Below are positions 1-6,145 of a stretch of DNA of 7,205 nt, piece by piece. Within the stretch, counting starts at the first letter, position 1. Every line of letters starts with the position of its first letter. Origin of the DNA: Acidimicrobiaceae bacterium. GTDB taxonomy: Bacteria; Actinomycetota; Acidimicrobiia; Acidimicrobiales; Ilumatobacteraceae. Location: NCBI GenBank assembly GCA_003455715.1, contig DMQJ01000413.1:469-7673 (forward strand), written 5' to 3'. Below the pieces are notes generated by a model. It ran no database searches and was not told the DNA's origin. It saw only the letters and a list, made by a program, of their open reading frames with translations. Position numbers and translations under genes: made by a program.

Positions 1-354
1 CAGCGCATTGCCATCGCCCGCGCGATGATCCTCAATCCGAAATTCGTCATGCTCGACGAGCCGACGAGCGCGCTCGACATCGGGCACCAACAGCAGGCGC
101 TCGAACTGGTCGACCGGTTGCGTCGCGAGCACGGCCTCACCGTGGTGTCGGCTATGCATGATCTCACCTTGGCTGGGCTGTACGCCGACCGGCTCACCCT
201 GCTGCATCAGGGCAGCGTCGTGGCGTCGGGTGCCGCCGCCGACGTGCTGCGCGCCGAAACGCTCAGCGAGTTCTACGGGGTGAGCGTCAGCGTGCACCAC
301 GAGCCCGATGGCACCGTCGTGGTAGTTCCACGGCGCACCGCGCCCCTCGCCTGA
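1..354 (+). CDS. ABC transporter ATP-binding protein, FecE/BtuD/HmuV type (5' truncated by window edge)
   Basis: This is the C-terminal 117 residues of a cytoplasmic ATPase subunit that would power import of a metal chelate, such as a siderophore, heme or cobalamin. The open frame is already running at base 1, with Q-R-I-A-I-A-R-A, the stretch that directly follows the LSGGQ signature. The Walker A motif and the signature itself are therefore outside the window. Visible motifs (numbered from the first visible codon) are Walker B with catalytic Glu (FVMLDE, 15-20), the D-loop SALD (23-26) and the H-switch His53 in MHD. The phrase LDIGHQ after Walker B is typical of the FecE/BtuD/HmuV branch. 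The tail after residue 90 is the usual short family extension. The substrate cannot be read from this piece; the permease and binding-protein genes would be expected upstream. The next gene follows after 29 bases on the same strand, so co-transcription is likely. Confidence 0.93.
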   Translation, partial: QRIAIARAMILNPKFVMLDEPTSALDIGHQQQALELVDRLRREHGLTVVSAMHDLTLAGLYADRLTLLHQGSVVASGAAADVLRAETLSEFYGVSVSVHHEPDGTVVVVPRRTAPLA

Positions 355-383
355 CGCATCGCCGCGGGTACCGTTGGCGACGC

Positions 384-1031
384 ATGAACGATCTGCAGCG
401 CGACATCGCCGGGGCCATCGACGCCCACCATCGGCTTGAGGCCGACCTCTCCCAGTGGGAAGCGCTGGAGGTGGGCGAGCCGTCGCTGCTCGACGGATGG
501 ACGCGTGGGCACGTACTCACGCACCTCGCCCGCAACGCCGACAGCCACGCGCAGATGCTGGCTGCCGCAGCGCGCGGAGAACCTGCGGTGCAGTACCCGG
601 GTGGTCGGGCCCAGCGTGACGCCGACATCGAAGCAGGTGCTGGTCGGCCGCTTGCGGAGTTGATCGCCGATGTCATGGAGAGCAATCGCGCGCTGGAGGC
701 TGCGTGGAGCGCGGCCGGCGAGCGCGTGTGGTCGGCTACGGGCGACACGGTGGCGGGTCCGGTAGCGCTCTCCGACCTGCCGTTTCGGCGGTGGAGGGAG
801 ACCACGGTGCACCACGCCGACCTGGGTGGCGCGTTCACCTGGCGCGACTGGCCCGCCGACTACGTACGCCTGGAGTTGCAGCGGATGACGATGCTCTGGA
901 ACAGCCGTCAGTCGATGGGTCTCACCGGGCTCCCCGCGGCAGCGCTTGCTGTGCCGCCGGAGCATCGCCTGGCGTGGCTGATGGGCCGCGCATCCATCGA
1001 CGGCCTGGCCCCTGCGGAGTTGATGGCATGA
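384..1031 (+). CDS. Maleylpyruvate isomerase / mycothiol-dependent enzyme family protein (DinB fold)
   Basis: A 215-residue soluble protein of the mycothiol-dependent maleylpyruvate isomerase family. It has an N-terminal four-helix DinB-like metal-binding domain (about 8-150) and a short C-terminal part. The hallmark DGWTRGHVLTHLARN spans 37-51, and RETTVHHAD spans 138-146. His47, Glu139 and His143 sit where, from memory, the Corynebacterium glutamicum enzyme has zinc ligands His52, Glu144 and His148; the offset is a constant 5 residues. The C-terminal LAWLMGRAS (196-204) is also a family motif. The protein is somewhat shorter than the roughly 240-residue corynebacterial enzyme. Family members use mycothiol as cofactor or co-substrate, but many do not act on maleylpyruvate. 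No gentisate dioxygenase or fumarylpyruvate hydrolase lies nearby, so the reaction is unknown. The ATG at 384 has only a weak upstream ribosome binding site. The stop overlaps the next start (ATGA), which suggests translational coupling to the copper protein gene. Confidence 0.9.
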   Translation: MNDLQRDIAGAIDAHHRLEADLSQWEALEVGEPSLLDGWTRGHVLTHLARNADSHAQMLAAAARGEPAVQYPGGRAQRDADIEAGAGRPLAELIADVMESNRALEAAWSAAGERVWSATGDTVAGPVALSDLPFRRWRETTVHHADLGGAFTWRDWPADYVRLELQRMTMLWNSRQSMGLTGLPAAALAVPPEHRLAWLMGRASIDGLAPAELMA

Positions 1032-2674
1032 CCCGTTGCTCGGTGCGCGCGCTGGTGGCGCTCGCGGTGGCGGCCGTCGTTGGCACGCTCATACCTCTTG
1101 CCCCCGCCTCGCTCGTGAGCGCGCACGCATCGCTGGAGTTCAGCGTGCCCGCAGCCAACGCCGTGCTCGAGCAAGGCCTGCCCGAGATCATCCTCGACTT
1201 CGACGAGGCAATCGAGGTGAGCCTGGCTTCGATCGAGTTGTTCGACGCCGACGGCGAGGCCGTGGAACTCGGGTCGCCGCAACGAGGCGTCGACGACTCG
1301 CAGGTGATGGCGTCGATGCCGCCCCTCGAACAAGGCCTCTACGCCGTGGTGTGGCGCATCGCCTCCGCCGACGGCCACGTCGTCGACGGCGCCTTCGCCT
1401 TCCAGATTGGTACGGCATTGGTCGGAGACCGCGACGAGTTGCTCGATCGCGTGCGCACCGATGCCATCGACACCGGCCTGGCGTGGCGTTACGGCGTCGC
1501 TCGGTTCCTCTCACTCCTCGGCGCGATGATCCTGTTCGGCGGAGGGTTCTGGGCGTTGCGACGCCCAGCGAGCGTGGTCAGCGAGCCGAGGGTGCAGGGC
1601 GTACTTGGGGTGTCGTTGGTGGCCTTCGTCGTGGGGTCGTGGGCGGCGTTCACGTCGTTCGCCGCGCAGGTGCGCGATGGGCAAGCGAGTTCGGCGTTTC
1701 ACCCTGCGGCGTGGGCCGACGCGCTCGCAACGCTCACCGGCCGAATGCTCTTCCTACGCGGCGTGTTGTCGGTCGTCGCCGTGGTGATTGCCGTGCGCTT
1801 CGCCCGCCGAGATGGTGGTCCGGCAGGCATGGCTCGGCGTGCCCTCAGCGGCATCGGCGTCATGGCACTGCTGGCCACCGTCAGCTTCTCGGCAGCCGGG
1901 CATGCCAACTCGCTGTCGCCCCGCTGGGTGTGGGTCGGGGTCGACGCAGTTCATCTCGCTGCCGCGGCCGTGTGGCTGGGTGGGGTGGTGACGCTCTGGG
2001 CCGTGCCTCGGGCCCGACTCGCCGAACCCGAGTGCGAGCACGTTGCTCGGCAGTACTCCACGTTTGCGTCCGTCGCCGTGCCTGTGGTGGTGGTCACTGG
2101 CGTCGTCCAAGGCCTGCGCCTTGCCGATGGTGTCGACGATTTCACCGGCACCACCTGGGGTCGATTGCTGTTGGTGAAGCTGGTGCTTGTCGTGCTCATC
2201 CTTGCGGTCGCTGGCGTCTCCCGATGGTTGCTGCAGCACGATGGGGCGGCGTCGATTCGGCGCACCGTCGCGTTGGAAGCGGTCGTCGGGGTGGTGGTCA
2301 TCGGTCTGGTCGCGGCACTCGTCGCCCAGCCGCCCCGCGCCGAGGTGCCCAGTGCCCCGTACGAGGAGTCGTTGGCAGGCAGCGGCGTCATCGCCTCGGT
2401 GTCGATCTCGCCAGGTCGCGTCGGTGCCAACGAGATCCACGTCGTGCTCGCACCGTCGGGAGGGTCGCTCACCCGAGTGGTCGATCTCACCGTTCGGGTC
2501 TCTCTCCCCGCGGCCGAGGTTCCTGCGTCGCCGGCGTCGATGATGGACGAGGGCCCCAACCACTACAGCGGCAGCGTGCTGTTCAGCCAGTCGGGTGAAT
2601 GGACACTGGAGTTGTTGGTGCAGGTCACCGAAACCGAGACCGTGCTGCTCAAGTCGACGGTGTCGATTCCGTAG
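1028..2674 (+). CDS. CopC-CopD fusion copper-handling membrane protein with C-terminal YtkA/FixH-like domain
   Basis: A 548-residue protein expected to bind copper outside the membrane and carry it in or buffer it. A signal peptide (about 1-32) ends at SA before HAS, leaving His33 as the mature N-terminus, as CopC proteins require. The CopC beta domain (33-128) contains SADGH (113-117); Asp115 and His117 are mature residues 83 and 85. This matches the Cu(II) site His1/Asp83/His85 that I recall for Pseudomonas fluorescens CopC. There is no Met-rich Cu(I) loop. The CopD part has eight hydrophobic helices at about 157-177, 190-212, 240-258, 272-291, 300-326, 345-363, 379-400 and 414-433. It includes AAGHANS (289-295) and HLAAAAVWLGG (309-319). 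An even helix count puts the C-terminal beta domain (about 450-548) outside the cell; its MMDEGPNH stretch resembles YtkA/FixH-like domains. I chose the ATG at 1028 because it starts the signal peptide, overlaps the previous stop, and has GGAG at 1016-1019. An upstream in-frame extension to 704 would run through the preceding gene. Confidence 0.94.
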   Translation: MTRCSVRALVALAVAAVVGTLIPLAPASLVSAHASLEFSVPAANAVLEQGLPEIILDFDEAIEVSLASIELFDADGEAVELGSPQRGVDDSQVMASMPPLEQGLYAVVWRIASADGHVVDGAFAFQIGTALVGDRDELLDRVRTDAIDTGLAWRYGVARFLSLLGAMILFGGGFWALRRPASVVSEPRVQGVLGVSLVAFVVGSWAAFTSFAAQVRDGQASSAFHPAAWADALATLTGRMLFLRGVLSVVAVVIAVRFARRDGGPAGMARRALSGIGVMALLATVSFSAAGHANSLSPRWVWVGVDAVHLAAAAVWLGGVVTLWAVPRARLAEPECEHVARQYSTFASVAVPVVVVTGVVQGLRLADGVDDFTGTTWGRLLLVKLVLVVLILAVAGVSRWLLQHDGAASIRRTVALEAVVGVVVIGLVAALVAQPPRAEVPSAPYEESLAGSGVIASVSISPGRVGANEIHVVLAPSGGSLTRVVDLTVRVSLPAAEVPASPASMMDEGPNHYSGSVLFSQSGEWTLELLVQVTETETVLLKSTVSIP

Positions 2675-3497
2675 CGGGGGTACGCAACCACTCGGCCGCG
2701 TTGCGAGCGGCGAGGTCGATCACTGCATCGGCGGTTCCGACCGAGAACGTTCCGAGGTGCGACGGCGGGGCTGGCACTTCCACCACGGTGAGGCCCGACG
2801 GCGGTCGCCGCAGCACCGTGCGGCCGTGCGACTCGATACCCATCGAACTCGCTCGGAGCAGAATGTCGATGGCGCGGCGAGGGGGCTCGGCTTCAGCGAG
2901 CGGCGGCACGTGCAACACGAGCGCGCTGGCTGCACCAAGTTCGGCCGCGATGTCGAGCGGGAGGTCGGCCACCACGCCGCCGTCGATGAGCCAACTGTCG
3001 CCCCAGCGAACCGGGGGGTACACACCGGGAAATGCCGTGCTGGCCAACACCGCCTGCACCACCTCACCCTCCTGCAGCACCACCGGGGTGGCGGTGCGCA
3101 GATCGCTGGCGACGATGGCCAGGGGGATGGGAGCGTGCTCGAGCCTGCGGCCGCCGAGATGCCGACGCAAGAACGCGTGCCCGTGGCGGCTGTCGAGAAA
3201 CGACGGGCGCAAACCAGCAAACGCAAGCGCCAGCCGACCCGGGTGCACCCGCAACAGATCGCGCCGCTTCACACTCCGCCACAGGGCGTCGACTCGTCGC
3301 ATGCCATCCGCGCCGTGGTTCCACGAAAAGAGAGCAGCGTTGAGCGCACCGGCCGAGACGCCGATGAGAAGGTCGGGCACCACGCCCGCCTCGGCGAGCG
3401 CGGCGAGCACGCCCACCTGGTAGGCGCCCAGCGCGCCACCTCCCGGCAGCACGAAGGCAAGGGGCCTCGGCAGTGTGGCCAACTCAGCGGGCGTCAT
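2649..3497 (-). CDS. Patatin-like phospholipase family protein
   Basis: A 282-residue lipid acyl hydrolase of the bacterial patatin / RssA-type family, expected to use a Ser-Asp dyad to cleave acyl esters of phospholipids or neutral lipids. The oxyanion-hole motif GGGALGAY is at 19-26 and the nucleophile elbow GVSAG is at 46-50 with Ser48. The catalytic Asp172 lies in DGG (172-174), preceded by the family-typical LASTAFPGVYPPV (151-163). All catalytic elements are intact. No signal peptide or membrane segment is visible, so it is probably cytosolic or peripheral. The frame stays open far upstream, but the ATG at 3497 places the patatin fold right at the N-terminus as usual, and anything earlier would run into the neighbouring gene. 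No clear ribosome binding site is seen. It lies 53 bases downstream of the 605-residue protein gene on the same strand and may be co-transcribed. Its 3' end overlaps the convergent CopCD gene by 26 bases. Confidence 0.94.
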   Translation of the reverse strand: MTPAELATLPRPLAFVLPGGGALGAYQVGVLAALAEAGVVPDLLIGVSAGALNAALFSWNHGADGMRRVDALWRSVKRRDLLRVHPGRLALAFAGLRPSFLDSRHGHAFLRRHLGGRRLEHAPIPLAIVASDLRTATPVVLQEGEVVQAVLASTAFPGVYPPVRWGDSWLIDGGVVADLPLDIAAELGAASALVLHVPPLAEAEPPRRAIDILLRASSMGIESHGRTVLRRPPSGLTVVEVPAPPSHLGTFSVGTADAVIDLAARNAAEWLRTPATESTPST

Positions 3498-3550
3498 CGG
3501 TTGAAGTGTCGCAGAGCGGCGACAGCGGACACGACAACGTCGCTGCGCAC

Positions 3551-5368
3551 TCAGGTTGCTGCGTCGGCGCCTGCCATCGCGGCGTTCACTGCCTCGCCGA
3601 CTACGTCGTCCATCAGTTCGGCCTCGTCGTCGTATCCTGCGGCGCGGAGTTGGTCGAGCCAAACTCCGAACTCGATGCAGAAGGTCAGCAACGGATCGTC
3701 CTCGTCGGGATCGGCGAGTGGCGGTGGGGGAGTGCCGGAGGGCAGCCGGCCCTGGCTCACCAGCGAGCGAAAACATGCTGCGGCGAGCATGCTGCCGATC
3801 GCGGCCTGCCGGTGCTCGTGGGCCAGCTGTTCGGCGGCCGCGACGTCCATCGGGGCGTCGGTGAGCGAACCCACCAGCCCCGAGGCACCCAGCAGCGCGA
3901 GGTCGGTACCGATGCTCACGGCAGGCCCAGCAGGCAGGGTGGCGACAGCCGCGACGAGGTCGACCACGTCGAGCAGCAGATCCCAAGCTGCAGCTTCGGC
4001 TTCGGCGTCGGCGACTCGCTGATTGACGATGAGTTGCGAAAGCATGTTGAGGTAGGCGACCAGTTCGGCGATCACCTGCTGGTCGCGATGATCGATCGAC
4101 ACGACGAGTCCGTCGATGAGTTGCGGTCCGTTGGCGATCAACTGCTGCAGTGCCCCGTCGTTCCGGACGACGAAGGCGAGCAACTCTGCCTTCGTCGTGT
4201 CGTTCTGATCGACGATGTCGTCCCACTCCGAGTTGAGTGGCGAGAACTGCAGCGTCCACGGGGTGATCAGGTCGGCGAGGAAGAGTTCCCACCCGGTGGG
4301 GTAGGTGGGGTCGACCGGGTTGAGGTACCGCTCGGACGTTTCGAACCAGCGAAGGAAGGTGATCACCACCTCACCGGCGAGTTCCGTCGGCAGGTTGTCG
4401 GGTGCGGTACCGATGAGCGCTACTTGGTAGGCGAGCGCAGGGTCGTCGGCCGATTGGAAGAGGATGGCTGGGTGATCGGCCGCGTACAGCACGAAGGCCG
4501 CGGCGGCCTCCGGGCTGGCGGCGATGGCTTCGAACAGGAGGTCGGCGGCGTTGGGTCCGGGTGTCCACGAGTCGTACTCGTACGTGTTGTCGGCCTGCCA
4601 GCGGGTGAGAATGAGTGCGGAGACGGCCGCCAGCTCCTGCGGTTCGAGTGACAGTTCGCGGGCGACCAGCGCCGCCGCATACGGGGTCATCTCGTCGAAC
4701 TGCGGGATGAGCGCCGCAGGGTCGGTGCACTGGTCGAGGTCGGTGAGCTGAACGGCTCGGGTGGCGGCGAGGGCCGTCACCACCCGGTCGATGCGTGCCA
4801 CGGCGGCGATCGCCTCGGCCCCCGCGTCGTCGCCTCGCACAGTGAGGTCGACGCGGGCGTAGCCGAGCGCGTTGCAGAACCTTGCCCAGTCGTGGAAGTT
4901 CGCCAGGAATGCCGCGGTGAGCGCGGGGTCGCGGCTGATGATCTCAAGCTGCTGCGCCAGCCACGCCATCTGCTCCGGATCGTTCAGTAGTTCGTCGACG
5001 TCGGCGTCGTTCAACATCGCACCGAGCGCTCGCGCCTCCTCCGGCGTCACCACCGTTGCATCGTCGCCCACAAAGTCGGTGGCCAGGTGCCATCCGTAGC
5101 CCGAACTCATCACCCGGAAGAGCGACTGGTCGAGTCGATCCAGGTCGACCCCTGGACTGTTGCGGTGCAGCGGTGCCGACGAGAGGATGCGATCGATGGT
5201 CGGAAGCAGTAGGACCTCGAGGTCTTTCCGCATCCGGCGCACCGCTGCGTCGGAGGGAAGTGCTTCGTAGAGGCCGCACGTCGTGCCTCGCAGTTCGATG
5301 ATGGCGTTGACGACGGCGTTGCGCAGCGTTGCCAGCCGTTCGGGGTGGTAGGCGAGCAGGTGTGTCAT
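3551..5368 (-). CDS. Large helical protein of unknown function, coupled to a WXG-like protein; possible type VII secretion substrate
   Basis: A 605-residue acidic protein that I do not recognise with certainty. The N-terminus (about 1-65) reads as a helical hairpin without a signal peptide. A mostly helical body rich in Ala, Leu and Asp follows, with phrases such as DPALTAAFLANF (147-158) and SPEAAAAFVLYAADHP (285-300). From memory these resemble actinobacterial proteins of the DUF6571 type, but this is a weak impression. A low-charge hydrophobic stretch at about 464-502, with Pro and Gly in the middle (LPAGPAVSIG, 478-487), could be a hairpin that touches a membrane. It is followed by a helical segment, a Pro-rich linker (543-550), an acidic patch (552-558) and an acidic C-terminal helix. 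I see no enzymatic motif. The start is well supported: ATG at 5368 overlaps the upstream stop (ATGA) and is preceded by AGGAG. The coupling to a WXG-like gene suggests that the two products form a complex and may be exported by an ESX system. That is inference; no ESX machinery is in the window. Confidence 0.85.
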   Translation of the reverse strand: MTHLLAYHPERLATLRNAVVNAIIELRGTTCGLYEALPSDAAVRRMRKDLEVLLLPTIDRILSSAPLHRNSPGVDLDRLDQSLFRVMSSGYGWHLATDFVGDDATVVTPEEARALGAMLNDADVDELLNDPEQMAWLAQQLEIISRDPALTAAFLANFHDWARFCNALGYARVDLTVRGDDAGAEAIAAVARIDRVVTALAATRAVQLTDLDQCTDPAALIPQFDEMTPYAAALVARELSLEPQELAAVSALILTRWQADNTYEYDSWTPGPNAADLLFEAIAASPEAAAAFVLYAADHPAILFQSADDPALAYQVALIGTAPDNLPTELAGEVVITFLRWFETSERYLNPVDPTYPTGWELFLADLITPWTLQFSPLNSEWDDIVDQNDTTKAELLAFVVRNDGALQQLIANGPQLIDGLVVSIDHRDQQVIAELVAYLNMLSQLIVNQRVADAEAEAAAWDLLLDVVDLVAAVATLPAGPAVSIGTDLALLGASGLVGSLTDAPMDVAAAEQLAHEHRQAAIGSMLAAACFRSLVSQGRLPSGTPPPPLADPDEDDPLLTFCIEFGVWLDQLRAAGYDDEAELMDDVVGEAVNAAMAGADAAT

Positions 5369-5649
5369 CGCGCTCCTGTCAAGGCGTTGGTGGCGCGCTC
5401 GGCTGCCTCTGCATCGGCCGCCTTCCGTTCCAGCGCCGACGCCACCCGACGAAGGCGGTCCACCTCATCGAGCAGGGTGGTTCGGTGGCCGCGCACGAGC
5501 CCGTCGGCCCATTGCGGTGTTGGCCCCACCCACGTGTCGGGTCCGGTGAGGCGGTGAAGCAGGAGCGCATCGAGTTGCTCGATGCGGCGCGCGAAGCGGC
5601 GCAGCGTGCGGGCTTGCTCGCGGTAAAGGTCGGACAGTGGGGCACTCAT
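5365..5649 (-). CDS. WXG100-like small helical protein (ESX-type partner candidate)
   Basis: A 94-residue protein with the architecture of the WXG100/ESAT-6 superfamily. Helix one spans about 4-34. A turn carries Trp40-Val41-Gly42, a literal W-x-G motif in the expected central position. Helix two, strongly charged and Ala-rich, spans about 56-88. The length is also right for the family, and there is no signal peptide. The C-terminal YxxxD/E export signal of classical ESX substrates is not visible here; if a signal exists it may be on the partner, as in other heterodimeric pairs. The ATG at 5649 is the only Met, and an in-frame TGA lies immediately before it, so the start cannot be further upstream. 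The GGG-containing sequence before it is too close for a good ribosome binding site. The stop overlaps the start of the 605-residue gene by 4 bases, which argues for a stoichiometric complex. A plain coiled-coil chaperone is the main alternative. Confidence 0.75.
   Translation of the reverse strand: MSAPLSDLYREQARTLRRFARRIEQLDALLLHRLTGPDTWVGPTPQWADGLVRGHRTTLLDEVDRLRRVASALERKAADAEAAERATNALTGAR
5373..5377 (-). promoter_or_regulatory. Ribosome binding site of the 605-residue protein gene
   Basis: AGGAG on the minus strand lies 4 bases before the ATG at 5368, inside the last codons of the WXG-like gene. It is the strongest Shine-Dalgarno sequence seen in the window. It fixes the start of the large protein and suggests efficient re-initiation after the WXG-like protein is translated. 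Confidence 0.65.
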
Positions 5650-5704
5650 TCACCCTGTAGAGGCACAGCGAGTTTGCTGCGTCGGCAAAATCGTCGGAGG
5701 AGAT

Positions 5705-6145
5705 TCAGACGAGCGTGCGCACGATGAGGTGGTGTGGCAGTTGCGTTGCTTCGTCGATGAAGCCGTCGCCTTCGACGGTGAACCCGTGGCGTAGGTAGAA
5801 GGCGAGGGCCGCGTCGCGGGCGCGCGCCCACACCATCGGGTGCCCTGCATCGGCCATGCGTTGGCAGCCGGTGTCGAGCAAGACTCCACCCAACCCGGTG
5901 CCCTGGAGATGACGCGCAGTCGCCATGCCGCGCACCTGCACGCCGGGTCGGCCATCCAGGGGGCGTGGCACCCAACTCGATGTGGCCACCAGTTCGCCGT
6001 CGACTCGGAGGCCCAGGTGGACACAGCCCGGCCAGGTGTCTTCAGGGAAGACCACCTCCTTCGTGGGCGTGTCGAAGCGAAGCACCGAGAGGCGCAGCGG
6101 GTGGGTGTCGGCAGCGGAGATCTCCACCACCTCGGGAGCGCTCAC
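5705..6145 (-). CDS. GNAT family N-acetyltransferase
   Basis: A 146-residue single-domain GCN5-related acetyltransferase, which would transfer an acetyl group from acetyl-CoA to an amine. The beta-4 / acetyl-CoA binding region is clear: VRGMAT (71-76), then QGTGLGG (81-87), matching the (Q/R)xxGxG/A pyrophosphate loop. A later ARDAALAFYLRHGF (109-122) is the classic GNAT motif where the Tyr often acts as general acid. The fold is complete. The start is GTG at 6145: it overlaps the preceding stop as GTGA, and AGGT lies 6 bases upstream (6152-6155). There is no in-frame ATG until residue 74, inside the fold. An open frame runs on upstream to about 6958, but it is the other-frame shadow of the oxidoreductase gene. 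The substrate is unknown. Tight coupling to the oxidoreductase suggests a shared pathway, but stand-alone GNATs are often placed beside unrelated genes. Confidence 0.92.
   Translation of the reverse strand: MSAPEVVEISAADTHPLRLSVLRFDTPTKEVVFPEDTWPGCVHLGLRVDGELVATSSWVPRPLDGRPGVQVRGMATARHLQGTGLGGVLLDTGCQRMADAGHPMVWARARDAALAFYLRHGFTVEGDGFIDEATQLPHHLIVRTLV

Noticed and set aside
704..1027. In-frame upstream extension of the CopC-CopD gene
   Set aside because: It runs through the mycothiol-type enzyme gene and would bury the signal peptide. CopC needs a free His after signal cleavage.
1036..2598. Plus-strand open frame of about 520 codons inside the CopC-CopD gene
   Set aside because: It is an Arg-rich shadow in another frame of a gene with clear domains, signal peptide and membrane helices.
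3507..3524. Small inverted repeat (6-base stem, 6-base loop) in the gap before the patatin gene
   Set aside because: The stem is short, there is no T-run on either strand, and such hairpins are expected by chance at this GC content. I do not call it a terminator.
2595..4022. Long plus-strand open frame of about 475 codons opposite the patatin and 605-residue genes
   Set aside because: It is antisense to two well-supported genes, its translation is low-complexity and rich in Arg, Ser, Gly and His, and it shows no domain. It is an open frame produced by high GC content.
3498..4292. In-frame upstream extension of the patatin gene that would give a 547-residue protein
   Set aside because: The extra 265 residues overlap the 605-residue gene in another frame and read as Arg-rich nonsense. 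Patatin domains normally begin close to the ATG chosen at 3497.
3473..4651. Plus-strand open frame of about 392 codons antisense to the 605-residue gene
   Set aside because: The translation is Gly/Val/Glu/Asp-rich with no recognisable motif or ribosome binding site. The opposite frame has the SD-supported start and coupled neighbour.
5650..5704. Possible promoter between the GNAT and WXG-like genes
   Set aside because: A TTGCCG resembles a -35 box on the minus strand, but no matching -10 box lies at a proper distance. The 55-base gap could hold a promoter, but I cannot support one.
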